Below are positions 44,183-55,665 of a stretch of DNA of 64,000 nt, one piece after another (the stretch's first letter is position 1; each line of letters opens with the position of its first letter). The notes under the pieces are model-generated. The model was given only the letters and a program-made list of their open reading frames with translations, searched no databases and was not told where the DNA came from. The DNA is from Neopestalotiopsis rosae (lineage: Eukaryota; Ascomycota; Sordariomycetes; Amphisphaeriales; Sporocadaceae), in contig JALGAS010000011.1 of the NCBI GenBank assembly GCA_023078685.1, positions 868,001 through 932,000 on the forward strand, read 5' to 3'. A program made the translations under genes and the position numbers.

Positions 44183-45768
44183 CTAGTGTCCACCTTGGCC
44201 GTCTATATGATTTGATATTGTCTGTATTCGAATTTGTAGCCAAGCACCGTAGCCAGCAAACATGCCAACAGAGGCCCATTTATCACAGACCTCTACCAAG
44301 GCCTGGTAGCGCTCTAACATGTATGCATGCTTGTCATCTTCGGCGTGGGCCTGCAGCTCATAAGATCTGAAGTGAGTGTTAGTAATTGATGCAGACAACA
44401 TTATCAATCTCTTTCTGTCCGAGTTACCAGTATGTCGACTGGACTTTCCTCCCGAGATTTTGTGGTCCAAGTTGCTCCGTTAAATCGAAATAAGAAAACA
44501 GTTCTCTCCAGAAACGGCATTCAATATATATGCAGACTGCAGAAACTTTCTTACATTGCGTGCGTAATCTTGCTCAGACAGACAGGGCACAGGTAGGGCG
44601 GTTGACGCACATCTTCCGCCATACTAGCTGTGCTTTGCATCACACAAGCATAGTAATTGCAGTGATCCATACCCAGACAGTGTCCGAGTTCATGGACTGC
44701 AGTACGTGCCAGACGCGAAAACCAAAGACCACGTAGATGACTGACAATGGATCCGGTAGCTGTGGCAGCATGCACAGCGGCACGCATTGCTATTGGCGAG
44801 GTCTTTGGTACGCCCGATACGGGCAGATCTGTGGACATGTTCATCATACCCTCCTGGCGGCAAAGATCTTGGATATAAGTTGTGCAATGTGAGTTAGGCC
44901 ACATATGATTTACATCAATATATCCAGACTCATCAAGTACGGGGTGGTATCTTGCTGATGAGACAACACAGACACGACTGCCGCCATATGCTCTTCCACA
45001 GCAGAAGTCGTCTTCTTCGTCCTCGTACAGATCGTGATCGGTCAAGAGGACCATGGCATACGCGTCTTTGGGCAGCATCTCGATGGCCGCGTCAAGCATA
45101 TCTTCCAGATTCAACTGTCCGCCAAACAACCCATCAGGCGAGGCGCGGACACGTATACGAGTGCAACGATCTGAAAGCGCGAGGCCGACATATTTCTCGT
45201 TAGCGGATCCCTTCTCCGACCACGGTACGAACCTGAGGCGTTCCGGGAAGCTTTCGACCTTCAATCCATGGTAAAATGCTGCCACATATTCCATGACATC
45301 CTCGCTCGACAGCGGTGATATCTTGCCAAAAGGTTCCGCGGTGGTTCTGGCCTTCTTGCCTTTGGGTAGCTTAGGCTCGGACCAGGCCTTCATGTGCCTC
45401 ACTGACGCGGTGATCTCAGGTGCGCATGCTACGTAGAGCGTGCTTCGCTGTTTTGTTGGCTTGTTCCGTTCGCCCTCCAGAAGCCAGGACCGGAGACTTT
45501 GAGGTGGGTCTTTTGGGTCTACAGCCAAGTGATCATCTGGCAGAACCAGAGGGCCCGGGAAGGATGCCGTGATCGCAGCTGCCGATTGGGATACCAGTTC
45601 CTTCAGGACCCTCTCGCCGACGCCCTTGCCTGCCAGAGGGTTTCGACCAGACCTCGCCGTGGCGGCCAACCTACGGTCAGCCTGTGGTCGTATGTACCCG
45701 GCCTCAGCGGCATACGGTGATGTCTCATACTGCAACTCTGCATGATCGCATTGCCGCTGCCAAGACAT
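44183..45768 (-). CDS. Archaemetzincin-type zinc metalloprotease
   Basis: A predicted 465-residue protein; one 188-nt intron 44367-44554 with TACTAAC before the acceptor; exons sum to 1398. The active site HELGHCLGMDHC begins at residue 359 and continues NYYACVM, then about 16 residues to CPVC. This matches the archaemetzincin motif HExxHxxGxxxCxxxxCxM...CxxC, where the cysteines bind a second zinc. Splicing adds a helical C-terminus (YMLERYQALVEVC ... MFAGYGAWLQIRI) typical of the family. Substrates of fungal members are unknown. It is an aminopeptidase/protease in animals and archaea. Confidence 0.93.
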
Positions 45769-46812
45769 AGTTTCAGCCTCCGTTTCGTGCCGTACATGAG
45801 CTACCTGTCATCCAGTCAGGAGTTCGACTTTCTGGGTGTCCAGAAGGATGTTGCCCAGAAATAATACCAAGAATTACGCTTGACTGAAATATGTTTATAT
45901 AAGACTTTGGCATGTTTTCAAATATTTAGGCAGACATCTGTTAAGTGGTCCTCAGGAGATTAGACTAGTGCAGATTCGTGTTTCTAGCATTCACGTCAGT
46001 CAGCCAACAGCACAGATGCAGATTTTAACCAGACGTGTGCTAATTTTAGCCAAACGATGATGTTATGGCACAAGTATACTTCTAGGCCTTTATGAATACA
46101 CGAAGGATATTTCAGGCATTTTACAGCTATCACGAAGTCTGTTCTGTGGTTATAGGTTCTATATACACTTATCAAAGTCGAACATCTTAGATTCCCGCCA
46201 AATCGCTTGGCACCTACGAATACATGGTAGCAGCATTATGCTATTTGTGTACTACAGTGACCTAAGGTTAGTCAGGTGGTGGAATGCTTGGGGGGCTTCC
46301 AAATTATTCAGCTTTCAATTTACGCCACGAACACAACTCATGCGGATAACATATCACGGCTCACAATTGCCTTACGGAAGTATACCACCAGCCACGGTGC
46401 AGTGACGGATAAATCCCGAGCCATAGTGAAGAGTCGGGTTGAATCGTACACGAATTCGTTTCCGATGATCGCGGAATCGGAAACCAGTGGATTCGCGGGG
46501 CTCACCAACGGCGGGGCGGATAGCGCCGGCAGAGGCCCCGCGTTTCTGTCTCACGGGCTGGCAAGCCAGATTTATTGACAGGATGTCAAGTATATGGGTA
46601 GGTAAGGTAGGCAAATTATAAAATGAACGGTACTGAAGGTGAGTTTTGGAAATAACGAATTAAGTTTTTGCTCCCTCTCCCACCACTGCCCTCTCCTCCC
46701 CGAGGTCTTCCTTATCGAGCTTCTTCATTCCCACAAAACAGAGAACAAGTTCTTTTCGTGTCTCATATTCGTAAATTGAATATCGTCTTGATATCCACTT
46801 CATATACTCAAA
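45769..46812. other. Divergent promoter gap (archaemetzincin / fumarylacetoacetase)
   Basis: AT-rich on the left and pyrimidine-rich just before the fumarylacetoacetase ATG. A GGTAGGTAAGGTAGG motif lies at about 46596-46610. No gene seen. Confidence 0.65.
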
Positions 46813-48153
46813 ATGGCGACGACTTGGGTTCCCGATGTGTCGCCAGCGAGTCCATTCTCCGTGGTCAACATTCCATTTGGCATCATCACCACTCAGGATG
46901 ATCCCACGCCTCGTGCTGCTACTGCAATTGGTTCTTACGTGCTGGACCTCAAGGCTCTGTCACAGTCCAAGAGTCTGATCGAGGGCGGCAACCAGGATCA
47001 CGTTTTTAGCCAGCCAACCTTGAACGCTTTTGCTGCTCTTGGCAGACCTGTCCACCGCCAGGTTCGGCAATTACTTCAAGACATCCTGGCTGCCGACACC
47101 AAGTATGCCGATGTTCTCAAGGACAACGAGTCCCTGAGGCAAAAGGCCTTGATCCCTCAGAGCAAGGTCAAGTTGCACCTGCCTATGCAAGTTGGCGACT
47201 ATACAGACTTCTATGCCGGTTACAACCACGCATACAACGTTGGTGTTCTTTTCCGTGGGCCCGCCAACGCCATGCAGCCCAACTATACACACCTGCCTGT
47301 TGGCTATCACGGCCGTGCTTCGAGCATTGTCGTCTCTGGCACACCCGTCCCCAGACCCTGGGGTCAAATTTTGCTTGATCCCACTGCAGAGCCCAAGCAA
47401 CCAACCACGGCTCCTTGCCGAAGACTGGACTTTGAGCTTGAGCTGGGCTGCTTCATTAGCAAGTCAAACTCCCTCGGAGAACCCGTCAAGGTCGACAACG
47501 CCGAAGACCACATTTTCGGTTATGTCCTTCTCAACGACTGGAGTGCCCGAGACATCCAAGCGTGGGAGTACGTCCCGTTAGGACCCTTCAATTCCAAGAA
47601 CTTTGCGTCCACAATCAGTCCGTGGGTTGTACTGGCCGATGCTCTTGAGCCATTCAGGACGAAGGGCATTGAGAACAAGGCACCTCGTCAAGATTACTTG
47701 GATGAGAGCAAGACCGAGACGGCCTTTGACATCAAGCTGGAGATTGATCTGACGAGTAAGTTGTGGCAAAATCTTTTTGGTGCATAATCGCCATACTAAC
47801 AATCAATAACAGCCCCTGAGGGAGACACGACTACGATCAGCAAGACAAGCTCCAAGAACCTCATGTGGTCCTTCCCACAAATGATTGCTCATCACACGCT
47901 GGGAGGCTGCAATCTGAACACCGGTGATCTTTTGGGTTCTGGTACCATTAGTGGCCTTGAGACATCTGAGAGAGGCAGTCTATTGGAAATGAACGAAGGC
48001 GGAAAGAAGGATATCATGATCGCCGGCATGAATGTTCGCAAGTTTTTGAAGGATGGCGATACCATCACGATGCGTGGCGTCTGCGGCAATGACGGCGCGA
48101 AGGTCGGATTCGGCGACTGCAGAGGAACGATTCTTACTGCTATTCAAAGGTAA
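46813..48153 (+). CDS. fahA: Fumarylacetoacetase
   Basis: A predicted 427-residue enzyme that splits fumarylacetoacetate into fumarate and acetoacetate, the last step of tyrosine/phenylalanine breakdown. One intron 47756-47812 with a TACTAAC branch; exons sum to 1284. Family blocks are clear: the SH3-like N-terminal domain (FGIITT), DYTDFYAGYNHAYNVG, LPVGYHGRASSIVVSG, DFELELGCFI, LLNDWSARDIQAWEYVPLGPF, and the C-terminal GTISG. Neighbours are not the rest of the tyrosine pathway, so no catabolic cluster is seen here. Confidence 0.97.
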
Positions 48154-49452
48154 AAGCTGTCGCAACTCCGATATTAGCGGACTCCCCTTCATTGCAATCT
48201 GATAGTTGGGAATAAAATATTATACAGGCAAGCATCGCTAGGATGAATTCAAATAAGAGTAAAATACAATGAGCTGTTCGCGACCATATATTTGTGCTCA
48301 AAAAACTTGCATGACTTAGATTTGTAAATATACTTTCTCCACTGAGATGTGCACTGACTTCTACAGGATCATTGTATTCCTATGCGTGGGTGCCAATAAT
48401 GCAGAGGCACTTCCACTATTACTTCCACTTACTTCCACATCTTGGGGGCGCAGACTACGTATAGAGTAGATACAGGTCTAATTACAATTTCAGTAGATGC
48501 GACAAATATATATAGTAGTAGAACAAGGCACGCCGTGCAGCTCCATAATGGAATTGCAACGAAACACGAATTGAACAAGAGTTTGCGCACGGATGTATTG
48601 TACCTGTGAATATGTTTTTAGACCTTACTGAAATTCCTTCTTCGTGAAATCTTCTGATGAAAAATAAGGGGAAATGAATCCCTCTCATATCCTTGAGGAT
48701 CATATTGTATGCAGTTTTCTTCTTCTTCAATACTACTATCGCATTCATATCGATAGATTGATTTATTCCCGGGTCGTGTGTGTATACTTCTACTTCATCA
48801 GTCAGCAGTTTCCCCATCTCATGCATTGACTGTCTGTGTTCGATGATCTGTTGATCAGCGCTGGATCTTTCACAAAGGTCCATCCTAGCATGTCTGAAGG
48901 ACGAATCGGAAGCATCGCTTTAATTTGCACGATGCCTGGGTTCAGGGATTCAGCATCGACGGTCCCCCGTCGCTGCGAGAGCTAATGACAGCTGAAATGT
49001 CAAAGATGGGTGAATGTAACATAAGCTCCCCCTTCAGCCTGGCAAGAGTGCGTCGAGGTGCGTTGCGACTCGCAGTGGTGCATCCTTCAAGCAAGATTGG
49101 GAGCAGAAACCTGGCAGCGAGTCAGGAAGTCAGCCGCCGGTCTCTAAGGGGGAGGCGATCTTTGTGTAGTAGATCGTCTATCTAAGTATACTAATACAAG
49201 AGTAGGGCCACGAACTACAAAACAGCAAGCTTCCTATTTGTTTCCTTGAAATTCATTTTATACTATCTGCCTGCCTGTCCAGTCAGCAGAGGGAGAAGAA
49301 AACGAGCGGTACGCATTACGTATCGAAAGGTCAAACGCCGAGCTGCTCATCCATCCAGGAAAATACGTTCTCCGCCAAAAGAGGTCCGGGAGACCAACAC
49401 AGGATGGTGATCTTCTCGTCGATCTAACCCCCCGCTTACCAAGTGCCCCCCC
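48154..49452. other. 1.3-kb intergenic stretch with one doubtful ORF
   Basis: A 133-codon frame at 48482-48883 (-) starts with ATG and has a protein-like first two thirds (EMGKLLTDEVEVYTHDPG), but I recognise no family. It is not called as a gene. The remainder is the upstream region of the next regulator. Confidence 0.5.
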
Positions 49453-52400
49453 ATGATGGCGAGTCCCGACTGGGTAAGATCCAGTAAATTCTATGACATA
49501 TCGTCACGTGATGCGCTGGAGGCCCCCTGGCCGCCCTCGGCGGGGACTGCAGCGGCGGGCCCTTCCCCTTGGGCGTTGCCTTGGCCGCTGGAGGCAGAGG
49601 GACCAGGACCTGTGACGGCTAGCGGAATTCGCGGAGTTCACTCAAAATCTCAGATCAGTGAATGGCCAGGGAACTTTCCATCCGTTGAGTCGCGCGAAGA
49701 CGTGCGACGAGGCATCGAAGCGACGGCCGCCGGGCAAGCAAAAACCGAATGCGATAGAGGGATGGATCTCCTCGAGAACCAGGTCAACGACCTCAAATAC
49801 CTAAGCCAGAATGCCATCACCCCCCTGCCCGACTCGACAGGCTTCACGCCGCAAAGTGCTGCCTCTCCCGTTTCCGCGGTCGGCCATAATTCCGCGCAAC
49901 ATCACCACGGAGCTTCGAGCTCGACTGCGTCCGACAATCACAATGCGACTGCCTCGGGCCTCGTTACCGCCGGCTCCAAGAGAAAAGATGTAGATGATGG
50001 TTCGCAGAATGGAAGCAGTAAGCAGCAACGAAGCAAGCGGAATCGTTACATTTCCATCGCCTGGTAAGTTGTCAATATCATTACGATTATCATCACGATA
50101 ATCATCGTAGTCATCATCATCATCTCCTTCGCCATCACCACTACTAGCGCAGGTACTGTCGCTATTGTCGTCAAGGCGGAATCCTTTGCCTCTCCTGCCT
50201 CTATGACCTCTTATCTGCGCAGAGCCAGCACCGTCGGTTCCGTTCTGCGGAGGGATGGTGCTCAATTGAATTGAAATATCTCCCTCTGACCGAGCTTTCC
50301 ATTGACTTCCTTCTGTCGGTTTTTCCACTTGGTTGCTTCGCGTGCTAATCACCTCTCCCTATTGACAGCAATGAGTGCAAGCGTCGCAAGATCAAGTGCA
50401 ATGGTGAGACTCCATGCCAACGGTGTGGCAATCTCAACCTTCAATGCCTCTACGCGCCTAATTGCTGCACCAACAACTTCAAGGACTCGGAAGAGTTTAA
50501 GCAGATGAACAGCACTGTCTCGCGCCTTCAGGAACAAGTCGAAACTCTTTTCAACAATATCAGCAGCCTACGGTCCGAGACTTTACGGCTAGCCCCCCTT
50601 CAACCTCAGGACAGAGTTCTGCCTTTGCCAGCTCCAGCGAACACAGGCACGCCTTCGTCTTCAGCTTCAGGAGCGCCTCATCACCGGCCGGACTCGAATC
50701 ATCCGCGTCAGCCAGGCTTCCGAGGCCCGACTAGCACGCACTTCAGTCTGGATGTCGCAAAGAATACCCTGCACAAGATGGGCTACAGTAACACGGGGGA
50801 AGAGACACCCGATGATGGTGCTGCGCCGCCAGAGGATACGCCGGGAACATCGCCAATGCTCACATCGGCCGCTCCAGACGCGCAGAACCCCTTCCCAGAT
50901 CCCCTTTGGGAGTTTGACAAGGACGAGATGATCCGCCTCTGTCGAGTCTACGAGGAGGAGGTTAACATCATGTACCCTGTCATCCGAGTTGAGACTGTTG
51001 TCAACCACACCAAGATCCTTGCCTCTTGGATGGATGCAGTCAAGAAGCATTTTCAGAAGCGCCCCATGAGCCAAGAAACTGGTATCAGTGATCACAAGAC
51101 TGTCATTCTTAAGCTGGTCATGGCCACGGCTCTGATTGTTGAAGAGCATGGCGACAGCAGCAAAGCGGTTCGGATCCTGGACAGTATACAGCCCATTCTC
51201 AACAGGATGCTCATGAGCGATCCCAGTGATGTTGCCAACTTGCCGCTGCTTTGTGTGCTTGGTGTTTACCACTTCCTCGCCAACGATGAGATACTTGCGT
51301 GGAGGGTGGTTGGCCAGGCTTTGCGCCACTGCATAGAGTTGGGATTGCACAGGCGCGAAGCAATCATGCGGATACCCGACGAGGATGATCGCCGCAATGC
51401 CATACACACCTTCTGGAGTTCGTACGTTTTGGACCGACGGTGGAGCTTCGGCACCGGGCTCCCTTATGTTGTCGCAGACGACGAGATTGATCCAAACCTG
51501 CCTCTGCCGGTGAGTCGCAAAGTATGGAAACTCAAGTTTTTTCTTTCGCTGACATCAAACCCAGGACCAACATCCATATCTAGTAGCCATGGTATCTTAC
51601 TCTCAACTCAGTGCTAAAGTATGGCGCTTGGTGAGGCATTTCGAACCTAACATGGCTTTGGATCTCCGCCAGAACGATATTGAGGAACTCGATCGCCAAA
51701 TCAAGCAATGGTACACTGAGGTTCCGCAAGAAGTCCAGCTCGAACTTGAAGACTGGGAGTCTATGCCACCTGAAATCAGTTCGGCTATGCACACCCAGAA
51801 GGACTATAACCTCCAGCGGCTCCAGATCTGGACTTATCTGCGTCTTAATCAGATTCGAACTTGGCTGCATATGCCTATCCTACACACTCATAGTAGCATA
51901 ATGGAGAACCTCCGCGGCGCAGAGCAGGCCGTCAAGCTTGCGAAGAATACCATCAAGTACTTGACGCACCTCAACAGTACGACGAATATTTACCGCAAGA
52001 TTCAGGTTTTCTACCACCAGTTTCTGACCTCAGCAATCGCCGTGCTCTTCCTGGCTTCTTGCCATGCACCGGTCAACTTTAGTGCCACCTGTCGCGACGA
52101 ATTTTACATGGCGCTTGAGCTTGTTCGGGATCTCAGCACCAAGTCATGGGTATCACAGCGTCTGTGGCGTACAATCAAGTCTCTCAAGGAGGTGGCGCCG
52201 AGACTAGGACTTGCCGAGGTCGATGATCCTCACTCAAGTGCAGCATTGGCTATGGCCGGCTTGGCTACGGGCCATATGGGACCTACCTCGACGCCTCCAG
52301 CCGGGGCAGCAACGCCGGCATTCGCCCGACCTGTGCCGCCTACTAGCGTGCCTCCCAATGGTATGCCGGCTGTTGATGGCGCCCAGAATGGATGGCAGAT

Positions 52401-52626
52401 ATCGCATGAAATGTCGAGAATATTTGAAGGGTACATGGGCATGAATGGCTTCCCGCCACCGCCTCTTGATCCTCTAGGTGCTGCTGCAGCAGACCCAAGC
52501 CGCGTCGTCAGCGAACTGACCCAACCTGTACCCGTAGACGACGGTGTGCCCATTGGACCATTTGGAGTTCCTGTCTCAGGGGCTGGCGTCCCGAGCGTAT
52601 ACAGTCATTTCAGGGACATGTTTTAA
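49453..52626 (+). CDS. Zn(II)2Cys6 transcription factor (third in window)
   Basis: A predicted 937-residue nuclear regulator; introns 50064-50368 (305 nt) and 51510-51564; exons sum to 2814. A long Ser/Ala/Gly/Pro-rich leader ends in a basic patch (SKQQRSKRNRY), then the zinc cluster at residues 204-230 (CNECKRRKIKC NGETPC QRC ... QC; CX2CX6CX5CX2CX6C) whose first Cys codon is split by the large intron. A coiled coil (SRLQEQVETLFNNISSLR) and fungal-specific transcription factor domain (YEEEVNIMYPVI; ALRHCIELGLHRR) follow. The last 120 residues are Pro/Gly-rich and end SHFRDMF. The sequence looks conserved rather than cluster-specific. No gene name can be given. The ATG at 49456 is equally possible. 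Confidence 0.9.
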
Positions 52627-53827
52627 GCTTCAGATCTTGCTGCATCAGCTAGCCACATTAGTTTCTCATGTAATTATATGCTTGTTTTGAGCCTGCCTCG
52701 ACCCCGTATTTAAATGAAACAACGAATTGATCGAACCGGAGTGTTTTTGTCTTACATAAGTGCTGTATTCATTGAAGCGCTTGTGAAATCGATCCCTTAT
52801 CCCTACAGCTCGTCACGTTAGCTTGCTAATTCACAAGTTATTATCCCTCGCGGCATTAGACACCTCCCTTCAAAATAAAAATGTGCGCATGCCGCAGGCG
52901 CAGCGTGTGTGTTATATGATAGCAAGTATATCGAATATCGTTGTGTGTACTTGGCTCTGTTTCGGACTTGGACTGGTAAGAAATTGCAGTTCGCCTCGAA
53001 ATAGATGTATCCGAACACGGGAACAGGGCCAAGGTTCAACAAGACTCTAGAAGATGACCACGCAAGCTTCATTTGTCAGAAAATAGGATACTGCTCCAAT
53101 GTCGGTATCACAGCAAGGACAACAATCGACTGCTGTTCTGTACCTTTCATCAATACCAATCTGCCTTTGAAATAACTGAAATTGCAGTGATGTCTAGAAC
53201 ATAATTGTGTATAGGCGCAAAGGTGACGCTTGAGGATAGAGAGGGGGAAATCTAGACAGTCTTTATGTCTAGTCCAAGAATGTATGCTCTGGGTGATGTG
53301 TCATTGGTAAGAAAGCCTCTCAGCGTGATACATGCGTTGTTGCTGTTCAGTATGGAATAATTATCTCGCTGTTCATTTACACGTGGTGGTCGAGTCAATA
53401 TATATCCCAAGTAGTGTTCGATAATGTCTTCTCTGCACGCTTCTTGGAGTCAAGTTCATGCATCGCCAATTATGTGTCATGGCTCGCATCTGGCCACTTT
53501 GGCAAATGAAGGTACTTCACTGTAGTCCGCTCGTGGACTGCCAAGACCCATCATAAAACGGCACAGCAGGAAGGATCTCTACCCCGGATACATGATGAGC
53601 ATTAGGTCCCCGGGCTGTGCCGCAAAGAAACATATACTTCGTCCTATGCTCCGTCCTATTGCATGCGCATCTGATGATTCTCGGTCACTTCGGAAGTCAG
53701 AGCTCCACATTGGCCTGCTCTTATTTTAACCTCCTCGCTGCTGATAAAAATCAAGGGTTCGTTTTATCCTGTTGGTCCACCTCCCCCGAGATTTTCCTAT
53801 GACCTGTGGTTGTGAACTATCGTCAGG
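52627..53827. other. 1.2-kb intergenic gap
   Basis: 3' flank of the regulator and promoter of the paraoxonase-like gene. AT-rich with no supported gene. Confidence 0.6.
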
Positions 53828-55242
53828 ATGTCTGGCGTCACGCTCAAGCTCACAGCCGTCCTTATCGTAGGGCTTGGCGTTCTGCTTTACCAGATACAAC
53901 TGCCACGCATGATCAGTCTCGGCCTTGGACTCGCACAAACCGGGGCCCCCCTCAGTACATATCCATACACGTGCCGCAGGCTTTATCACGAGCGCCTGAA
54001 GGCTTGCGAGGATATGTGGCTCTCGGAAGCTACGAGGCAACTGTTTCTAGCATGCTCAGAACCTCTAAGCAGATCGTTGTGGGCACCGAGGTAGGCGGAC
54101 TCAATTGACACGAATACATAATAAGTTATGGAACCGAAGCTGACAGATATGTCTCTCGTGTGGCAGTCAGGGTCACTTTAACATGTCAGGGCGGAGTTTG
54201 AGTGATGCAATCGTCGTTATCGATGTCGATGATCTTCCCACAGACTCTCACGTTGTCAATCTGCACGTCTTGTCTACGCCGGGGTTCCGTGGAACGAATG
54301 GAGACGGTCTTCTCAATGTTGTCGGATTTGGAGCAACGGACGACGATAAAGACGGCAGCATCCGCCTATGGATCGTCAATGACAGGCCATCTCTTGATAT
54401 CGCCAAAGGAGAATTCTTGGATCAAGCCAGGTTCGGAGCAAACGCGACAATCGAGCTTTTTCGAGCTGGGCCGAACGCCAACCAGATGAAGCATCTGAAG
54501 ACATTTTCGCACGAGCAGATTGCCACTCCGAACAGGATCGCGCCGGTTGGTGGGAGAACGGATGCATTCTACTTCACAAATGACCATGGCACTTCTAAAG
54601 TTGGCTGGGTAAGTTTGCTCCGGGCTTGACCAAGTGTATAGTCCAAAGATACTAAAGAATCGACCCAGCAACACCAGCTCTCGCCTCTTCTTGGGACAGG
54701 TGATGTTTCTTTTTGTGACGGCGATGCCTGTCGCAAGGTCGTGGCTGGACTCAAATTCCCCAATGGTTTGACGCGAGGTCATGATGGATCTATATACGTT
54801 CCAAGCTCACTGCTCGGCACCATCAATGTATACCAGCCGCAACCTGGGGGCGACCTCATCAAGTTGCACACCGTGGAGACTGGATACGCAATCGACAACC
54901 TCCGCCCGGATCGTGATGGCCACATATTCGCCGCGGGTATCACAAATGGACTCAAGTTTTACGCAGCTGTGAATGACCCATACAACAAAAATGTGCCCAC
55001 GGTTGGGCTCAAAATTACACAGGACGGCGACGGACGGTACAAGGTCACAAAGGCTGTGGAAGACGGCCTCGGTGAGGTCTTGCCTGGTTCTACCACCGTT
55101 GTTCACGACGTGGCGACCGGGCGTATCTTTTTGTCCGGTGAGTTTACCAAGAATCACAATGCGTATTTTCAGAAACACCGGTAGACTAAGAATGTGTACA
55201 GGAACTGCCTCTCCATATATTGCTGTCTGCGATCCGAAATAA
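53828..55242 (+). CDS. Membrane-anchored paraoxonase/SMP-30-like beta-propeller hydrolase
   Basis: A predicted 404-residue protein; introns 54091-54166, 54609-54668 and 55138-55201; exons sum to 1215. A single N-terminal hydrophobic segment (LKLTAVLIVGLGVLLYQIQ) looks like an uncleaved anchor, as in mammalian paraoxonases. Six-bladed propeller repeats include CEDMWLSEATRQLFLAC, APVGGRTDAFYFTNDHG, GLKFPNGLTRGHDGSIYV and DNLRPDRDGHIFAAG, whose Asn/Asp residues would bind Ca2+. The last exon gives SGTASPYIAVCDPK. Family members hydrolyse lactones and aryl esters. Nearness to a PKS suggests a possible role on a lactone product or in self-protection, but distance (about 8 kb) keeps this speculative. 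Confidence 0.87.
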
Positions 55243-55665
55243 GCCTTCCGGAGTAACGAAGACTATTCTGGTCAATCGGAATGCGGAAGGGGAACAATCG
55301 TGCTGTACGATATACATAGGTATCAAATCTATTCTCTTCAACAATGCTACGAATGGGTGCATTGGCAAATACCTTGGGGGGAATATGGCGAATTGCTGGA
55401 AATGCGATTCCTGATCAGCTCCAGAACGCCCACGCTGCTCACTGTCTAACTTCATCATGGTCATGGCTTTCTTTCCTTTTTTTTCCCGTCCTCCTGAGTT
55501 GCCCCGAGGCTCGCTTCCCACTTCCGAGCCCCTCTATCATTATGTCCGAGCAACCGTGACCCAATTCCCGGATGTTCCCCGACCTATACGTTTGCCATGT
55601 CTGGTGGGGGCATCTGCCTCAATATTTCTCCACGACCCCATATAAGAAGCGGTAGGAAAATCTCG
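55243..55665. other. Convergent gap
   Basis: 3' flanks of the paraoxonase-like gene and the LaeA-like gene. No gene seen. Confidence 0.65.

Noticed and set aside
48482..48883. 133-codon minus-strand ATG frame
   Set aside because: Possible small gene, but no family, no neighbouring exon and an unlikely C-terminus; noted in the gap entry rather than called.
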